Positions 1-8,089 of a stretch of 64,000 bases of DNA are shown piece by piece. Numbering within the stretch: position 1 is the first letter of the stretch; each line of letters opens with the position of its first letter. Origin of the DNA: Paenibacillus sp. Soil766 (GTDB taxonomy: Bacteria > Bacillota > Bacilli > Paenibacillales > NBRC-103111). The translations under genes were made by a program, and so were the position numbers. Below the pieces are notes generated by a model. It ran no database searches. It was not told the DNA's origin and was given only the letters and a program-made list of their open reading frames with translations. The DNA lies in assembly GCF_001428105.1 (NCBI RefSeq), contig NZ_LMSJ01000002.1, forward strand, positions 159,475 to 223,474. Reading direction: 5' to 3'.

Positions 1-115
1 ATTCGACTATCTCGATGAAAACGGCGTACACGCGGGGTGAGATAGTCGAAAGATTCGACTATCTCGATGAAAACGTCGTCCGAGGGGGGAGATAGTCGAA
101 AAATTCGACTATCTC
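1..115. repeat. Tandem palindromic repeats (ACTATC/GATAGT ends)
   Basis: There are two full units and one half unit, spaced 52 and 50 bases. Each full unit has perfect 12-base inverted arms, TTCGACTATCTC (2-13, 54-65) and GAGATAGTCGAA (39-50, 89-100). A third left arm at 104-115 has no partner. The bases next to the left arms are conserved (GATGAAAACG), while the loop centres differ. The left edge may be cut by the window. The units would fold into long hairpins in DNA or RNA, and no coding sequence is evident. Confidence 0.8.
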
Positions 116-182
116 GATAGAATTCGGCGCCTACAAAGACATTCCGGGTTTGAATATAGGTAATGCTATATGCAGACAAGCA

Positions 183-223
183 AAAAAAGGACCGTCAGGA
201 TGAACATCCTGACGGTCCTTTTT
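183..223. terminator. Bidirectional intrinsic terminator
   Basis: A perfect 19-base stem with a two-base loop (arms 184-202 and 205-223) is flanked by an A-run on the left and a T-run on the right. It lies 18 bases beyond the stop codon of the chemotaxis gene, which it terminates on the minus strand. Confidence 0.9.
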
Positions 224-240
224 CAATTCCACTTCAAAAT

Positions 241-1500
241 TTACAGCTTAAATATTTGAATCGTTTGCTGCAACTGAGTCACAACCCGCGTCATTTCTTC
301 CGCTTGTGTTACGATGCCTTGTACGGTTGAAATTTGCTCATTCATGGAAGCCGACACTTCTTGTGTACCAGCCGCAGACTCTTCTGTGATAGCTGAAATA
401 TTTTCCATCGCTGCAGCGATTTGTCCGGAGCTTTGAAGCATACTTTCACTCTCTTCAGCGAACCTTGTAATTTCCTCTGAAATGAAGCCAACGCTGCCAA
501 CAATCTCAGCAAATACAATTTCAGTTTGATCGATTAAGACCGTTTGTTTCTTAACGACATCTTCATTGACTTGAATGCTGCGAATCGCATCTTGAATGCC
601 TTGCTCAATGCTCTTTACGAAGCCGAACACTTCACGTGTTAAGGAAGTTGATTCTTCAGCAAGCTTACGTACTTCTTGCGCTACGACAGCGAAGCCTCGG
701 CCGTGTTCACCAGCTCTTGCGGCTTCAATGGATGCGTTAAGTGACAATAGATTCGTTTGCTCAGCAATTTCGGAAATGGAACGTGTAACGCTATTAATTC
801 CTGCGGCTTGGCGAGCGAGCATATCAATTGTATCAGATACTTGTCTCGTTACTTCTACATTTCGTTTCATACCGACGCCTTGACTTTCAACCGACGTGCG
901 TCCTTTTTCAACGAGGGTCATCATCAGATCGGAACGGTTTTTCATTTCTTTAGCCGATCCGGCATAATTCACGATTTTTACTTCAATATCTTTGGAAGTG
1001 ATCGATACGCCAGAAATCTCCTCGGAGATTTGTCCTGCACCAGCAGCCAACTCATGGGCCGAAATACTCACTTGCTCAAGAACGTTACGGAAGCTTTCAT
1101 TCTTTACATAGATATCACGGCTTGTCTGGAAAACTTGCTTCGAAATAGATCCTGTATCGCGTAAAATATCGCGGAGTTTATCAATCATTTTATTGAAGGA
1201 TTGGCCTAGTTGACCGAGTGAATCGTCAGACGTGATTTCCACCTTTTGAGAAAAGTCCCCTTTGGAAATGTTAAGGGCAATCCGGGAGATACCATCGATA
1301 GGTTCAGTAAGTTGTCCTTCAAACCAACGGATGAAAGGGAAGCTTCCAGCTAGGATAATAACCAGGAAAATAATGCCAAGTAAGCGGTTCCAGTCTGAGG
1401 CGAAAGTTACAATTAACATGAAAAGCGAGTTTAAACCAATTAGTGCAAAACAACCAAGTTGTAGTTTCTTTCTAAACGATAACGATGAGATTTGTTCCAA
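241..1500 (-). CDS. Methyl-accepting chemotaxis protein without large sensor domain
   Basis: This is a chemoreceptor signalling protein that should feed the CheW/CheA kinase complex at the inner face of the membrane. Two hydrophobic helices (about residues 13-35 and 39-58) are separated by only a few residues, so there is no real extracellular ligand domain. A HAMP linker (about 60-112) and a long coiled-coil signalling domain follow. The conserved hairpin tip lies at about 247-285 ([19 protein letters not shown]). The start is TTG at 1500, with AGAGGGG about 9 bases upstream. At 419 residues it is short for a receptor. It may sense an internal or membrane state or act with a partner, but the stimulus cannot be read from the sequence. 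It is monocistronic and ends at the hairpin at 183-223. Confidence 0.93.
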   Translation of the reverse strand: MEQISSLSFRKKLQLGCFALIGLNSLFMLIVTFASDWNRLLGIIFLVIILAGSFPFIRWFEGQLTEPIDGISRIALNISKGDFSQKVEITSDDSLGQLGQSFNKMIDKLRDILRDTGSISKQVFQTSRDIYVKNESFRNVLEQVSISAHELAAGAGQISEEISGVSITSKDIEVKIVNYAGSAKEMKNRSDLMMTLVEKGRTSVESQGVGMKRNVEVTRQVSDTIDMLARQAAGINSVTRSISEIAEQTNLLSLNASIEAARAGEHGRGFAVVAQEVRKLAEESTSLTREVFGFVKSIEQGIQDAIRSIQVNEDVVKKQTVLIDQTEIVFAEIVGSVGFISEEITRFAEESESMLQSSGQIAAAMENISAITEESAAGTQEVSASMNEQISTVQGIVTQAEEMTRVVTQLQQTIQIFKL

Positions 1501-1694
1501 TCCGATCGACCCCTCTGCAAAATTTGTTTACTTATGGAGAAAAATAATAGGTGTATTTGAAAATTATATCACTGAACATGGAAACATTCTACAGTTATTC
1601 GACAACAATCGTTCGGTATTTACAAGAATTTTGGAAATCATATAAGTTGAATACAAAGAATTTAGTGAATTATTCAAATATTGGAAATAAACTG

Positions 1695-1723
1695 TTGAAT
1701 TATGTAAATTGTCTAGGTATAAT
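1695..1723 (+). promoter_or_regulatory. Predicted sigma-A promoter for the 1790 gene
   Basis: A TTGAAT box (1695-1700) and a TATAAT box (1718-1723) are separated by 17 bases, in the AT-rich gap between the chemotaxis gene and the gene at 1790. The predicted transcript would start near 1730 and carry the AAGGAGG ribosome site at 1771-1777. Confidence 0.65.
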
Positions 1724-1789
1724 AGGTCTACAGTCACGAATTTAACATAATTAGTAAATAAACATAATTTAAGGAGGAGTAATACAAAA

Positions 1790-2152
1790 TTGGAACAGTT
1801 GACACTCGCGAGACAAATTGATGTGGTATTTCGTAAGATTAAAGATGAGCTTTCTCATGTGAATTCAGGCACAGTTTTTGTACATATTCGCAACAATGAT
1901 ATTGGCAAATTTGGCATTAAACATTTGCCATTTGAAAGCTCAGAGGGTGTATTGCCTGCAGTTGCTAACGCGGGGTTGACTGAATTGCAATTTCAAACTT
2001 TTCGTCAAATGGCGATCGAATCACTCAAGCGCAAGAAGAGCTGGACACATGGAGAAATCATGTTCGACTTTACGATAAGAAAGAATGTTATTTCCATAAG
2101 TGTTATGTTCGAAAGTAATTATAATATGGCTACATATGCACGTACGATTTAG
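1790..2152 (+). CDS. Conserved hypothetical protein, 120 aa
   Basis: I do not recognise a named family. The predicted protein is small and soluble, with no signal peptide or membrane helix, and has a mixed alpha/beta composition with no Cys or catalytic motif that stands out. It begins at TTG (1790), 12 bases after a strong AAGGAGG; no in-frame ATG exists near the start. A good promoter at 1695-1723 and a terminator at 2172-2211 frame it as a single-gene unit. This supports it being real and well expressed, but the role is unknown. Confidence 0.75.
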   Translation: MEQLTLARQIDVVFRKIKDELSHVNSGTVFVHIRNNDIGKFGIKHLPFESSEGVLPAVANAGLTELQFQTFRQMAIESLKRKKSWTHGEIMFDFTIRKNVISISVMFESNYNMATYARTI

Positions 2153-2171
2153 CACTCATACCTAATCCTAT

Positions 2172-2211
2172 TGAAAGAACCCCGATCACAATTGTGATTG
2201 GGGTTCTTTCG
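2172..2211. terminator. Bidirectional terminator overlapping the end of the siderophore ATPase gene
   Basis: A long GC-rich stem (arms about 2173-2190 and 2193-2210) is flanked by A and T runs. It serves the plus-strand gene ending at 2152. On the minus strand it overlaps the last codons and the stop (TGA at 2188-2186) of the iron transporter ATPase, so that coding end is part of the hairpin. Confidence 0.88.
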
Positions 2212-3016
2212 CTAATACTATGCGGCCTTTGCCATACGGAATGCACATCGGTGTCCCGAAGATCGGGTCGGTTGTTACCTGACAATCCAAATCAAACACC
2301 TCACGTAACAAAGGTGTATTGACAATGTCCTCTGGCTTTCCTTCCGCATAAATAGAACCTTTCTTGATGCTAACAATGTGGTGCGCGTAACGACAAGCTA
2401 GATTAATGTCATGTAGAACCATGACAATTGTGCGCTGTTCTCGCTCGTTCAGATCGAATAATAAGTCCAACACTTCAATCTGATGGGTAAGATCGAGATA
2501 GGTGGTTGGTTCATCTAGGAGTAATGTAGGTGTGTCTTGCGCTAAAGTCATCGCGATCCATGCGCGCTGGCGTTGTCCGCCAGAGAGTGAATCTACAGTG
2601 CGATCAGCAACCTCTAGCATATCGGTAAGTTCGAGTGCCTTCATGACCTTGTTTTCATCTTCTTGACTCCATTGCTGCAGCCAACTTTGATAAGGATAGC
2701 GCCCTTGTTTGACGAGTTGTCTGACCGTGAGTCCTTCTGGAGCTGTAGGGCCTTGGGGCAATATCGCCATTCGCCTTGCGATCTCTTTGGTCGAGAGCTT
2801 CGCGATCTCATGACCGTCCAATAGAATGCTGCCTGAGGTTGGTTTCATAAGCCGAGCAAGTGAGCGCAGCAGTGTGGATTTTCCGCAGCCGTTACTGCCG
2901 ATAAAGACGGTAATTTTGCCCTTAGGGATTTGCACATGTAAACTTTGGAAAATCGTTGTATCTCCATATGTCAATTGAAGCGATTGGGCTTCAAGTGCTT
3001 GGTCTGAGGTTGTCAT
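2186..3016 (-). CDS. Iron-siderophore ABC transporter ATPase (FecE/FhuC type)
   Basis: This is the cytoplasmic ATPase that powers Fe(III)-siderophore import through the two permeases encoded just upstream on the same strand. Walker A is GSNGCGKST (40-48), the ABC signature LSGGQ is at 144-148, and Walker B TLLLDEP (164-170) is followed by TTYLD, the form typical of siderophore/B12 importers. At 276 residues it is normal for the family. ATG at 3016 is preceded by AAAGGAG. It follows the second permease by 31 bases and is the last gene of the three-gene operon. The C-terminal residues are encoded inside a terminator stem. The siderophore cannot be predicted. Confidence 0.95.
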   Translation of the reverse strand: MTTSDQALEAQSLQLTYGDTTIFQSLHVQIPKGKITVFIGSNGCGKSTLLRSLARLMKPTSGSILLDGHEIAKLSTKEIARRMAILPQGPTAPEGLTVRQLVKQGRYPYQSWLQQWSQEDENKVMKALELTDMLEVADRTVDSLSGGQRQRAWIAMTLAQDTPTLLLDEPTTYLDLTHQIEVLDLLFDLNEREQRTIVMVLHDINLACRYAHHIVSIKKGSIYAEGKPEDIVNTPLLREVFDLDCQVTTDPIFGTPMCIPYGKGRIVLAKEPQSQL

Positions 3017-3047
3017 AAGTTAGTTCTCCTTTTTCGTAGACATAGGG

Positions 3048-4097
3048 TTATCCGCGATTCCTACTGCGATATAGGACGTAGATGAAAATAGGTGCACCAA
3101 TGGCTGCCGTGAATACACCTGCTGGGATATCGAGCGGTTTGAACAGGAAACGACCACATAAGTCTGCAAGCAGCAATAGTAGAGAGCCAGTGAGTGCAGA
3201 GACAGGAATCAAGGAGCCGAAGCTAGGACCGACAAGTTTACGTGAAATGTGCGGGGCCATAAGCCCAATGAAGCTTATCGCACCGCCAAAAGCGACAGCA
3301 GCACCAGCCAAGGCAACACTAAGCATAATTAACAGAAACCGCTGACGCTGTACATGGCTTCCAACACTTTGGGCAATATCCTCTCCAAGTGACTGGATGG
3401 TAATGTGCCGCGCATAGAAGAAAATAACAGGTATCAGCACAGCCACCCAAGGGAGTAAGGGGTAAACAGCTTTGGCCCAAGATACGCCATAGATACTGCC
3501 AGTCATAAAAGTTAGTGATTGTTGGGCGAGTACGATAGGACCGGTAAGCATCATGAGATAGGATACTGCGCTCATTGCAGCTGTGAGCCCTGTCCCAATG
3601 AGGACGAGACGCAACGGTGTAATGCCATTTCTCCAAGAAAAGAGGTACACCAGCAACGTTGCAAGGAATGCCCCTAGTATAGCTGCTACAGGCAGCCAAT
3701 GAATACTGAGTTTATCTGAGAAAAAGAAGAAGAAAGATACAGCGCCTAGTGTTGCACCGCCTGTTGTTCCAATCGTGTCTGGTGATGTGAGCGGGTTGCG
3801 CACGATCCCTTGTAGAATAGCGCCGGCTACACCTAAAGATGCGCCGATTAGAACAGCTACAATAACACGAGGTAAACGTAATGTTCGAACGATCATCGTA
3901 CTTGAATCCGATCCATAGCCGAATACGGCCTTTATGACATTCAAAGGTTTGATCGTAATACTGCCGACACCTGTGCTTATAATCATCATGAGGATGAGGG
4001 CAAGTAATAGAGATAGCGTAACGATAATGGCTTTTTTGCTTATTAAAAAAGAGTAACTTTTGCTTCGAATCATAATATCTCGCTTAGAAGTACTCAT
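3048..4097 (-). CDS. FecCD-family iron-siderophore permease (second)
   Basis: This is one half of the membrane channel of the siderophore importer. It has about nine to ten hydrophobic helices, the conserved early segment around GASLGVAGAILQG and the FecCD hallmark region RNPLTSPDTIGTTGGA. The late loop GAISFIGLMAPHISRKLVG contacts the ATPase. At 349 residues it is slightly longer than average because of a charged N-terminal extension. The start ATG overlaps the upstream permease stop by four bases (ATGA at 4097-4094), indicating translational coupling. AAAGGGGG lies upstream. It would pair with the permease at 4094-5116 as a heterodimer. Confidence 0.95.
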   Translation of the reverse strand: MSTSKRDIMIRSKSYSFLISKKAIIVTLSLLLALILMMIISTGVGSITIKPLNVIKAVFGYGSDSSTMIVRTLRLPRVIVAVLIGASLGVAGAILQGIVRNPLTSPDTIGTTGGATLGAVSFFFFFSDKLSIHWLPVAAILGAFLATLLVYLFSWRNGITPLRLVLIGTGLTAAMSAVSYLMMLTGPIVLAQQSLTFMTGSIYGVSWAKAVYPLLPWVAVLIPVIFFYARHITIQSLGEDIAQSVGSHVQRQRFLLIMLSVALAGAAVAFGGAISFIGLMAPHISRKLVGPSFGSLIPVSALTGSLLLLLADLCGRFLFKPLDIPAGVFTAAIGAPIFIYVLYRSRNRG

Positions 4098-5116
4098 CTC
4101 AAGAGTCCCCCTTTGCGTGCGATGTAAATGAAGAAAGGAACACCAAGAATAGCCGTCATAACACCGACATGGACTTCTTTCGGCATAATAATGAAGCGAG
4201 CCCCTATATCAGCGCTTACCAATAAAATACCGCCTAGTACAGCGCAATAGGGAATAACCCAACGATAGTCAATCCCGATAAGAAAGCGAACAATATGAGG
4301 GATCATTAGGCCGACGAACACAATCGGGCCCGCAACGGCTACAGATCCACCAGCAAGAATAATAATCATGAGTGCAGTAATAAGTTTAATGTACACCGTT
4401 TGTTGTCCTAATCCTTTGGCAATATCATCACCCATGGACAAGACATTGATATGGGGGGATAGCAGGATCGCTCCGATCCAAGCGAGCAGCATATAAGGGT
4501 ACACGGATTGCAGCATAGCCATCGTACGCCCTTCGACAGAACCTACAAGCCAATAGAGTACTTGCTCGAAGGCTTTGCCATTACCTAATAATATTCCCTG
4601 TGTGAGTGAAGCGAAAAAAGCCGTCATCGCAGCGCCCGCGAGTGTGATCTTCATCGGCGTTAAGCCGTCGCGACCTAGCGATCCAAGCCCATAAACCAAT
4701 GAAGCGCTCACGGCAGCTCCCATAAAAGCAATCCATGTAAATTGCGTTAGGCTGGATATGTTGAAAAAGCTAACAGCTACAACAATAGCAAAAGCAGCCC
4801 CAGAATTAATCCCGAAAATACTCGGCGAAGCCAGTGGATTTCGAGTCATTGCTTGCATAAGTGCACCAGCAACGGCTAAACTGCCGCCAACTAGTGCAGC
4901 AATCAAAGCTCTTGGTATTCGGACGGTTTGAATAATAATCGATTCATTCGTTGGTTTGTCAGAAGGATCAAAGGATGTAAGGATTTGATCCCAGGAGTAT
5001 GTTTTGAGGCCGAATCTGACACTGCTAAGTATGAGTATAAGAAGAACACAAATGGCTGCTAGTAGCCCTATACTTTTGTAAATATGAGAGAGACGTTCTG
5101 TTGTTCGTGTATGCAC
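4094..5116 (-). CDS. FecCD-family iron-siderophore permease (first)
   Basis: This is the first gene of the leftward iron-uptake operon and the other half of the channel. It has 340 residues with a hydrophobic N-terminal helix and the FecCD hallmark segments GGSLAVAGALMQA, TRNPLASPSIFGINSGAA and, near the C-terminus, GPIVFVGLMIPHIVRFLIG. The start is GTG at 5116, with AAGAGGG about 9 bases upstream. The promoter and Fur box lie in the 187-base gap shared with the divergent binding-protein gene. I infer co-regulation by iron. Confidence 0.95.
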   Translation of the reverse strand: MHTRTTERLSHIYKSIGLLAAICVLLILILSSVRFGLKTYSWDQILTSFDPSDKPTNESIIIQTVRIPRALIAALVGGSLAVAGALMQAMTRNPLASPSIFGINSGAAFAIVVAVSFFNISSLTQFTWIAFMGAAVSASLVYGLGSLGRDGLTPMKITLAGAAMTAFFASLTQGILLGNGKAFEQVLYWLVGSVEGRTMAMLQSVYPYMLLAWIGAILLSPHINVLSMGDDIAKGLGQQTVYIKLITALMIIILAGGSVAVAGPIVFVGLMIPHIVRFLIGIDYRWVIPYCAVLGGILLVSADIGARFIIMPKEVHVGVMTAILGVPFFIYIARKGGLLR

Positions 5117-5155
5117 GCTGTTTACCCTCTTCCTTCCTACCTTCTTGCTTCATTT

Positions 5156-5184
5156 ATTCTAAAGATATCAGGTATTGAAGTCAA
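5156..5184 (-). promoter_or_regulatory. Predicted promoter of the permease-ATPase operon
   Basis: Read on the minus strand, TTGACT (5184-5179) and TAGAAT (5161-5156) are separated by 17 bases. The Fur box at 5191-5205 lies just upstream of the -35 element. Confidence 0.7.
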
Positions 5185-5190
5185 TGAATA

Positions 5191-5205
5191 TGAGAATCAT
5201 TATCA
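5191..5205. promoter_or_regulatory. Fur box 1
   Basis: TGAGAATCATTATCA matches the 7-1-7 Fur consensus at 14 of 15 positions. It sits between the two divergent promoters, immediately upstream of both -35 elements, so iron-loaded Fur could shut both units. Confidence 0.88.
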
Positions 5206-5213
5206 AAAAAAAG

Positions 5214-5243
5214 TTGACAAGTAAGGTGGAATTCTAGTAATAT
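5214..5243 (+). promoter_or_regulatory. Predicted promoter of the siderophore-binding protein gene
   Basis: A perfect TTGACA (5214-5219) is followed after 18 bases by TAATAT (5238-5243). Transcription should begin near 5250, inside or next to Fur box 2. An initiation codon at the in-frame GTG (5244) is therefore unlikely. Confidence 0.75.
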
Positions 5244-5254
5244 GTGCTAATAAA

Positions 5255-5269
5255 TGAGAATCGTTATCA
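5255..5269. promoter_or_regulatory. Fur box 2
   Basis: TGAGAATCGTTATCA is a second near-consensus Fur site. It overlaps the predicted transcription start of the binding-protein gene, a position suited to direct repression. Confidence 0.87.
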
Positions 5270-5303
5270 CAATAACGAACAACATAGGGGGAACACCATT
5301 ATT

Positions 5304-6299
5304 ATGTTTAGTCAAAAATCCCGCACGTTTGGAAGAGCGTGGGCTCTTGTAGCATGTCTCTTTGTTTTTAGTATGGTCTTAACGGCATGTGGAGAAAAAG
5401 CAGAAACGAAGTCGTCTGCATCTGCAGCACCGCAAGAAACTGCGAAAGCAGAAGCTCCACGCACAATTAAGCACGCAATGGGGGAGACCGTTGTATCGGC
5501 GAATCCGAAACGTGTCGTTATATTGACCAATGAAGGAACAGAAGCCCTTCTTGCACTTGGGATTAAGCCCGTAGGGGCTGTAGAATCCTTCTATGGCAAT
5601 CCGTGGTACGACCATTTTAAAGCGGATATGCAAGGCGTGACCACCCTGGGAGTTGAGGGCCAACCGAACCTGGAAGTCATTGCATCGCTTAAGCCGGATT
5701 TAATTATTGGTAATAAGCTTCGCCAAGAGAAAGTGTATGAGCAACTGAAAGCCATTGCGCCGACGGTTTTCTCGGAAACGCTGCGTGGTGAATGGAAAAA
5801 CAACTTCAGTCTGTATGCAGATGCAGTGAATAAGAAGGCAGAAGGCGACAAAGTGATCGCTGATTTCGATAAACGTATTAATGATTTCAAAGCAAAAGCA
5901 GGCGATAAGCTAAAAGAAAAAATAGCTGTCATCCGGTTTATGGGTGGTAAAACGAGATTTTATTTTGATGATATGTTCTCAGGAGTTGTCTTCAAACAGC
6001 TAGGCTTCCCTCGTTCTGATGCAAAAAGTAGTGAGAAATCGTTCGAAGATATTACGAAAGAACGTTTAACTGAGCTGGATACCGCAGATCGCGTATTCTA
6101 CTTTACGTATGAAATCGGCGATGGCAAAGGGAATAAACAAGAACAAGAATGGATGAATGATCCGCTTTGGAAAAATCTAAAAGTGGTGAAAGAAAATAAA
6201 TTAGTCAAGGTTAACGATGCTACTTGGAATACAGGCGGCGGAGTTCGATCGGCTAACATCATGTTGGATGATTTGTACAAAATCTACGACATTAAATAG
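5304..6299 (+). CDS. Iron-siderophore-binding lipoprotein (FecB/FhuD type)
   Basis: This protein captures Fe(III)-siderophore outside the membrane and hands it to the divergent FecCD permeases. A lipoprotein signal peptide ends in LTAC with the lipidated Cys at residue 29, followed by a Ser/Ala/Glu linker. The periplasmic-binding (TroA-like, class III) fold follows, with typical segments PKRVVILTNEGTEALLALG and NLEVIASLKPDLIIG. The ATG at 5304 was chosen because AGGGGG lies at 5286-5291 and the in-frame GTG at 5244 falls within the -10 element. The protein is 331 residues. Two Fur boxes precede it, and a terminator follows at 6304-6349. Confidence 0.95.
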   Translation: MFSQKSRTFGRAWALVACLFVFSMVLTACGEKAETKSSASAAPQETAKAEAPRTIKHAMGETVVSANPKRVVILTNEGTEALLALGIKPVGAVESFYGNPWYDHFKADMQGVTTLGVEGQPNLEVIASLKPDLIIGNKLRQEKVYEQLKAIAPTVFSETLRGEWKNNFSLYADAVNKKAEGDKVIADFDKRINDFKAKAGDKLKEKIAVIRFMGGKTRFYFDDMFSGVVFKQLGFPRSDAKSSEKSFEDITKERLTELDTADRVFYFTYEIGDGKGNKQEQEWMNDPLWKNLKVVKENKLVKVNDATWNTGGGVRSANIMLDDLYKIYDIK

Positions 6300-6303
6300 G
6301 GTG

Positions 6304-6349
6304 AAAAAAGGGCTTTCTCCGAGTATCTACCCGGAAGAAGGCCCTTTTG
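6304..6349. terminator. Intrinsic terminator after the binding-protein gene
   Basis: An AAAAGGGC...GCCCTTTT hairpin with an imperfect TTCTCCG/CGGAAGAA inner stem lies just past the stop codon and ends in a short T-run. It can also serve the convergent SASP gene. Confidence 0.8.
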
Positions 6350-6373
6350 TTGCTTAAGTATTTTGGATCCACA

Positions 6374-6634
6374 TTATCTGCTGAAGTTATTGCTTGAACC
6401 AGCAAGTTGTTGCTCAGCAATTTGAACGAGACGACGAGTGATGCTGCCCCCGATAGATCCTGTGTCATAAGACGTCATGTAACCATAGTAGCCATCTTGA
6501 GGAATTTGGATGCCCAATTCTTGAGCTACTTCATACTTCAATTGGTCTAGGGCTGATGATGCTTGCGGAACTAGTAAGGAGTTACTGCTACTATTGTTGT
6601 TACTGTTACTGTTGCGAGATTGTCCTGTAGCCAT
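6374..6634 (-). CDS. Alpha/beta-type small acid-soluble spore protein (SASP), 86 aa
   Basis: This DNA-binding spore protein coats and protects chromosomal DNA in the dormant spore and is degraded by the Gpr protease at germination. The core runs from about residue 28 to 80: LDQLKYEVAQELGI contains the Gpr-type cleavage region, and GSIGGSITRRLVQIAEQQL is the conserved C-terminal motif. The N-terminus is an unusual Ser/Asn-rich stretch (about residues 5-20) not present in the paralogue at 13055. ATG at 6634 follows GGAGGTGAT. A sigma-G-like promoter precedes it. Confidence 0.95.
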   Translation of the reverse strand: MATGQSRNSNSNNNSSSNSLLVPQASSALDQLKYEVAQELGIQIPQDGYYGYMTSYDTGSIGGSITRRLVQIAEQQLAGSSNNFSR

Positions 6635-6657
6635 CTGATATCACCTCCAGTAATAGG

Positions 6658-6687
6658 TAGTATGAACAGTTTTGTTAATATTACTCA
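6658..6687 (-). promoter_or_regulatory. Predicted sigma-G promoter of the SASP gene
   Basis: On the minus strand the -10 is a perfect CATACTA (6664-6658). TGAGTAA lies 16 bases upstream (6687-6681), close to the sigma-G -35 pattern. The same -10 stands before the second SASP gene. Confidence 0.6.
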
Positions 6688-6790
6688 TTTTTTTATTGGG
6701 AATTTTAACCTTTTATAAAAAGCGTAAAAGCAGGAATGTTTCGACTTTGTTATAATGGAATAATGGACGTCGGGAAAGCGGGGAGAAAGC

Positions 6791-7288
6791 ATGTTTGAAC
6801 TAGCGATTAAGGGCTGGTCCTTAGATAAAGATTTGCAAATTATTCAAGCAGATGTTCATTTGTCTGTAGAAGATAGTCTAATTATTGAAGAACCTCTATG
6901 CATTGATGTTGGTCTGCCTGCTTTATTATACAGTGCGCTGCATGATACAGCTCCGAATCGCTTCGCCCCTGCCGATCAGTGGGAGCGGATGCCGTTCTTC
7001 GTATGTGGATGTGGTGACCCGGAGTGCAGGGGGTTCTCATTCGTTGTACGACATCTTGCAGAGGAACAGCTTGAACTTTCTTCTGTAGAAGAACGGTCGA
7101 ACGGTTCGTATCGCGAACTGGAGACGCATGTCATCCCGATTCGCGAATATCGCGAACAACTTGTCGACATTGGGGAAACCTATTTGCGATTTGTTGCAGA
7201 TTTGGATTACCGGCCGTATTTTCAAGATACGGTGAAGGTCGTCGAAGAGCTGGTAAAACAATTACAACTAACATTACGGAGTGAATAA
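6791..7288 (+). CDS. Hypothetical protein with a CGCGDPEC motif, 165 aa
   Basis: I do not recognise a named family. It is an acidic soluble protein without signal peptide or membrane segment. The one striking motif is FVCGCGDPECRGF (about residues 70-82). It contains three cysteines that could bind a metal or a small cluster, but no second cysteine pair is visible. ATG at 6791 follows a GGGGAGA site. Its stop lies one base before the RNase H start codon, so the two genes are probably co-transcribed. The function is unknown. Confidence 0.8.
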   Translation: MFELAIKGWSLDKDLQIIQADVHLSVEDSLIIEEPLCIDVGLPALLYSALHDTAPNRFAPADQWERMPFFVCGCGDPECRGFSFVVRHLAEEQLELSSVEERSNGSYRELETHVIPIREYREQLVDIGETYLRFVADLDYRPYFQDTVKVVEELVKQLQLTLRSE

Positions 7289-7289
7289 T

Positions 7290-7940
7290 ATGGCTGCATC
7301 GAAATTTTATGTGGTTTGGGTCGGGCACAAGCCAGGTGTGTATCGTTCGTGGGCGGAATGCCAGGCCCAGACCAATGGCTATCCACAAGCGAAGTTCAAG
7401 TCTTATGAATCCGAAGGTGAAGCGCGGCAAGCACTTGAGAAGGGGTGGCAGAAGTCACTTAATTTTGCGGCAAAAGGAACCGGAGGAGCTCAAGGTGCTG
7501 CTAAAAAGTCGGCGACTCCAGAGTCTGCGCCTGAGGTTGATTATGATAGTATTTCAGTGGATGTTGGCTGTTCCGGAAATCCAGGGATCGTGGAGTACAA
7601 GGGCGTGGATACGCGGACTGGTGAAATCATTTTCTACCAAGGACCGATTTCAAAGGGAACGAATAATCTAGGCGAGTTTCTAGCCATTGTACATGGACTA
7701 GCTTACTTGCAGAAAAAAGGAAGTAAACAAACCATTTATACCGATTCGGTTACAGCACTAAGTTGGATTCGAAAGAAGGAAGTATCTACGAATTTAGCTC
7801 GAGATGCGTCTACTGCGGAAATATGGACCTTGGTGGATCGTGCGCTGAAATGGCTGCATACGAATACGTATACCAATAAGATCGTCAAGTGGGATACCAA
7901 AAAATGGGGCGAGATTAAGGCCGATTTCGGCAGAAAATAA
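7290..7940 (+). CDS. rnhA: Ribonuclease HI with N-terminal hybrid-binding domain
   Basis: This endonuclease cleaves the RNA strand of RNA-DNA hybrids (R-loops, Okazaki primers). Residues about 4-50 form the hybrid-binding (viroplasmin-like) domain, with FYVVWVGHKPGVY and W21. A Lys/Ala/Glu-rich linker of about 30 residues follows, then the RNase H fold. The four catalytic acids are visible: D91 (SVDVG), E129 (LGEF), D152 (YTDS) and D212 (KADFG). The layout and many residues match the Bacillus halodurans enzyme. The ATG at 7290 was chosen because GGAGTG at 7278-7283 is ideally placed; an in-frame GTG at 7281 overlaps that site and the upstream stop. Confidence 0.95.
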   Translation: MAASKFYVVWVGHKPGVYRSWAECQAQTNGYPQAKFKSYESEGEARQALEKGWQKSLNFAAKGTGGAQGAAKKSATPESAPEVDYDSISVDVGCSGNPGIVEYKGVDTRTGEIIFYQGPISKGTNNLGEFLAIVHGLAYLQKKGSKQTIYTDSVTALSWIRKKEVSTNLARDASTAEIWTLVDRALKWLHTNTYTNKIVKWDTKKWGEIKADFGRK

Positions 7941-8035
7941 GTCGACAAACGTAACGTGCCGTTTCGTGTATAAGTTGGTTCGCACTTACTTTGATGCGTT
8001 ATCACACTAAAGGGAGAAATATTGCGAGAAGTGTG

Positions 8036-8042
8036 GTATGAT
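8036..8042 (+). promoter_or_regulatory. Possible extended -10 promoter for ilvD
   Basis: TATGAT (8037-8042) is preceded by TGG, an extended -10 element, but no good -35 element stands 16-18 bases upstream. The 149-base gap between rnhA and ilvD shows no T-box or other leader that I can recognise. Confidence 0.4.
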
Positions 8043-8089
8043 AGTTTCATTGTTTTCATAACAGATATGAATTCTAGGAGGAATAAAGT

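Noticed and set aside
1-115. CRISPR-like repeat-spacer structure
   Set aside because: Each unit is a palindrome with its own two arms, the loops are not spacer-like, and there are only two and a half units and no cas genes.
3319-3699. A 126-codon minus-strand frame inside the second siderophore permease
   Set aside because: It is a shifted frame of the permease, rich in Cys, Trp and Pro, with no family likeness.
5244-5303. GTG start for the siderophore-binding protein
   Set aside because: It overlaps the -10 element and puts 20 polar residues before the lipoprotein signal; ATG 5304 has a proper ribosome site.
7941-8089. T-box or other amino-acid leader before ilvD
   Set aside because: No AGGGTGGNACC-type core or terminator hairpin is present; the gap is also too short for a T-box.
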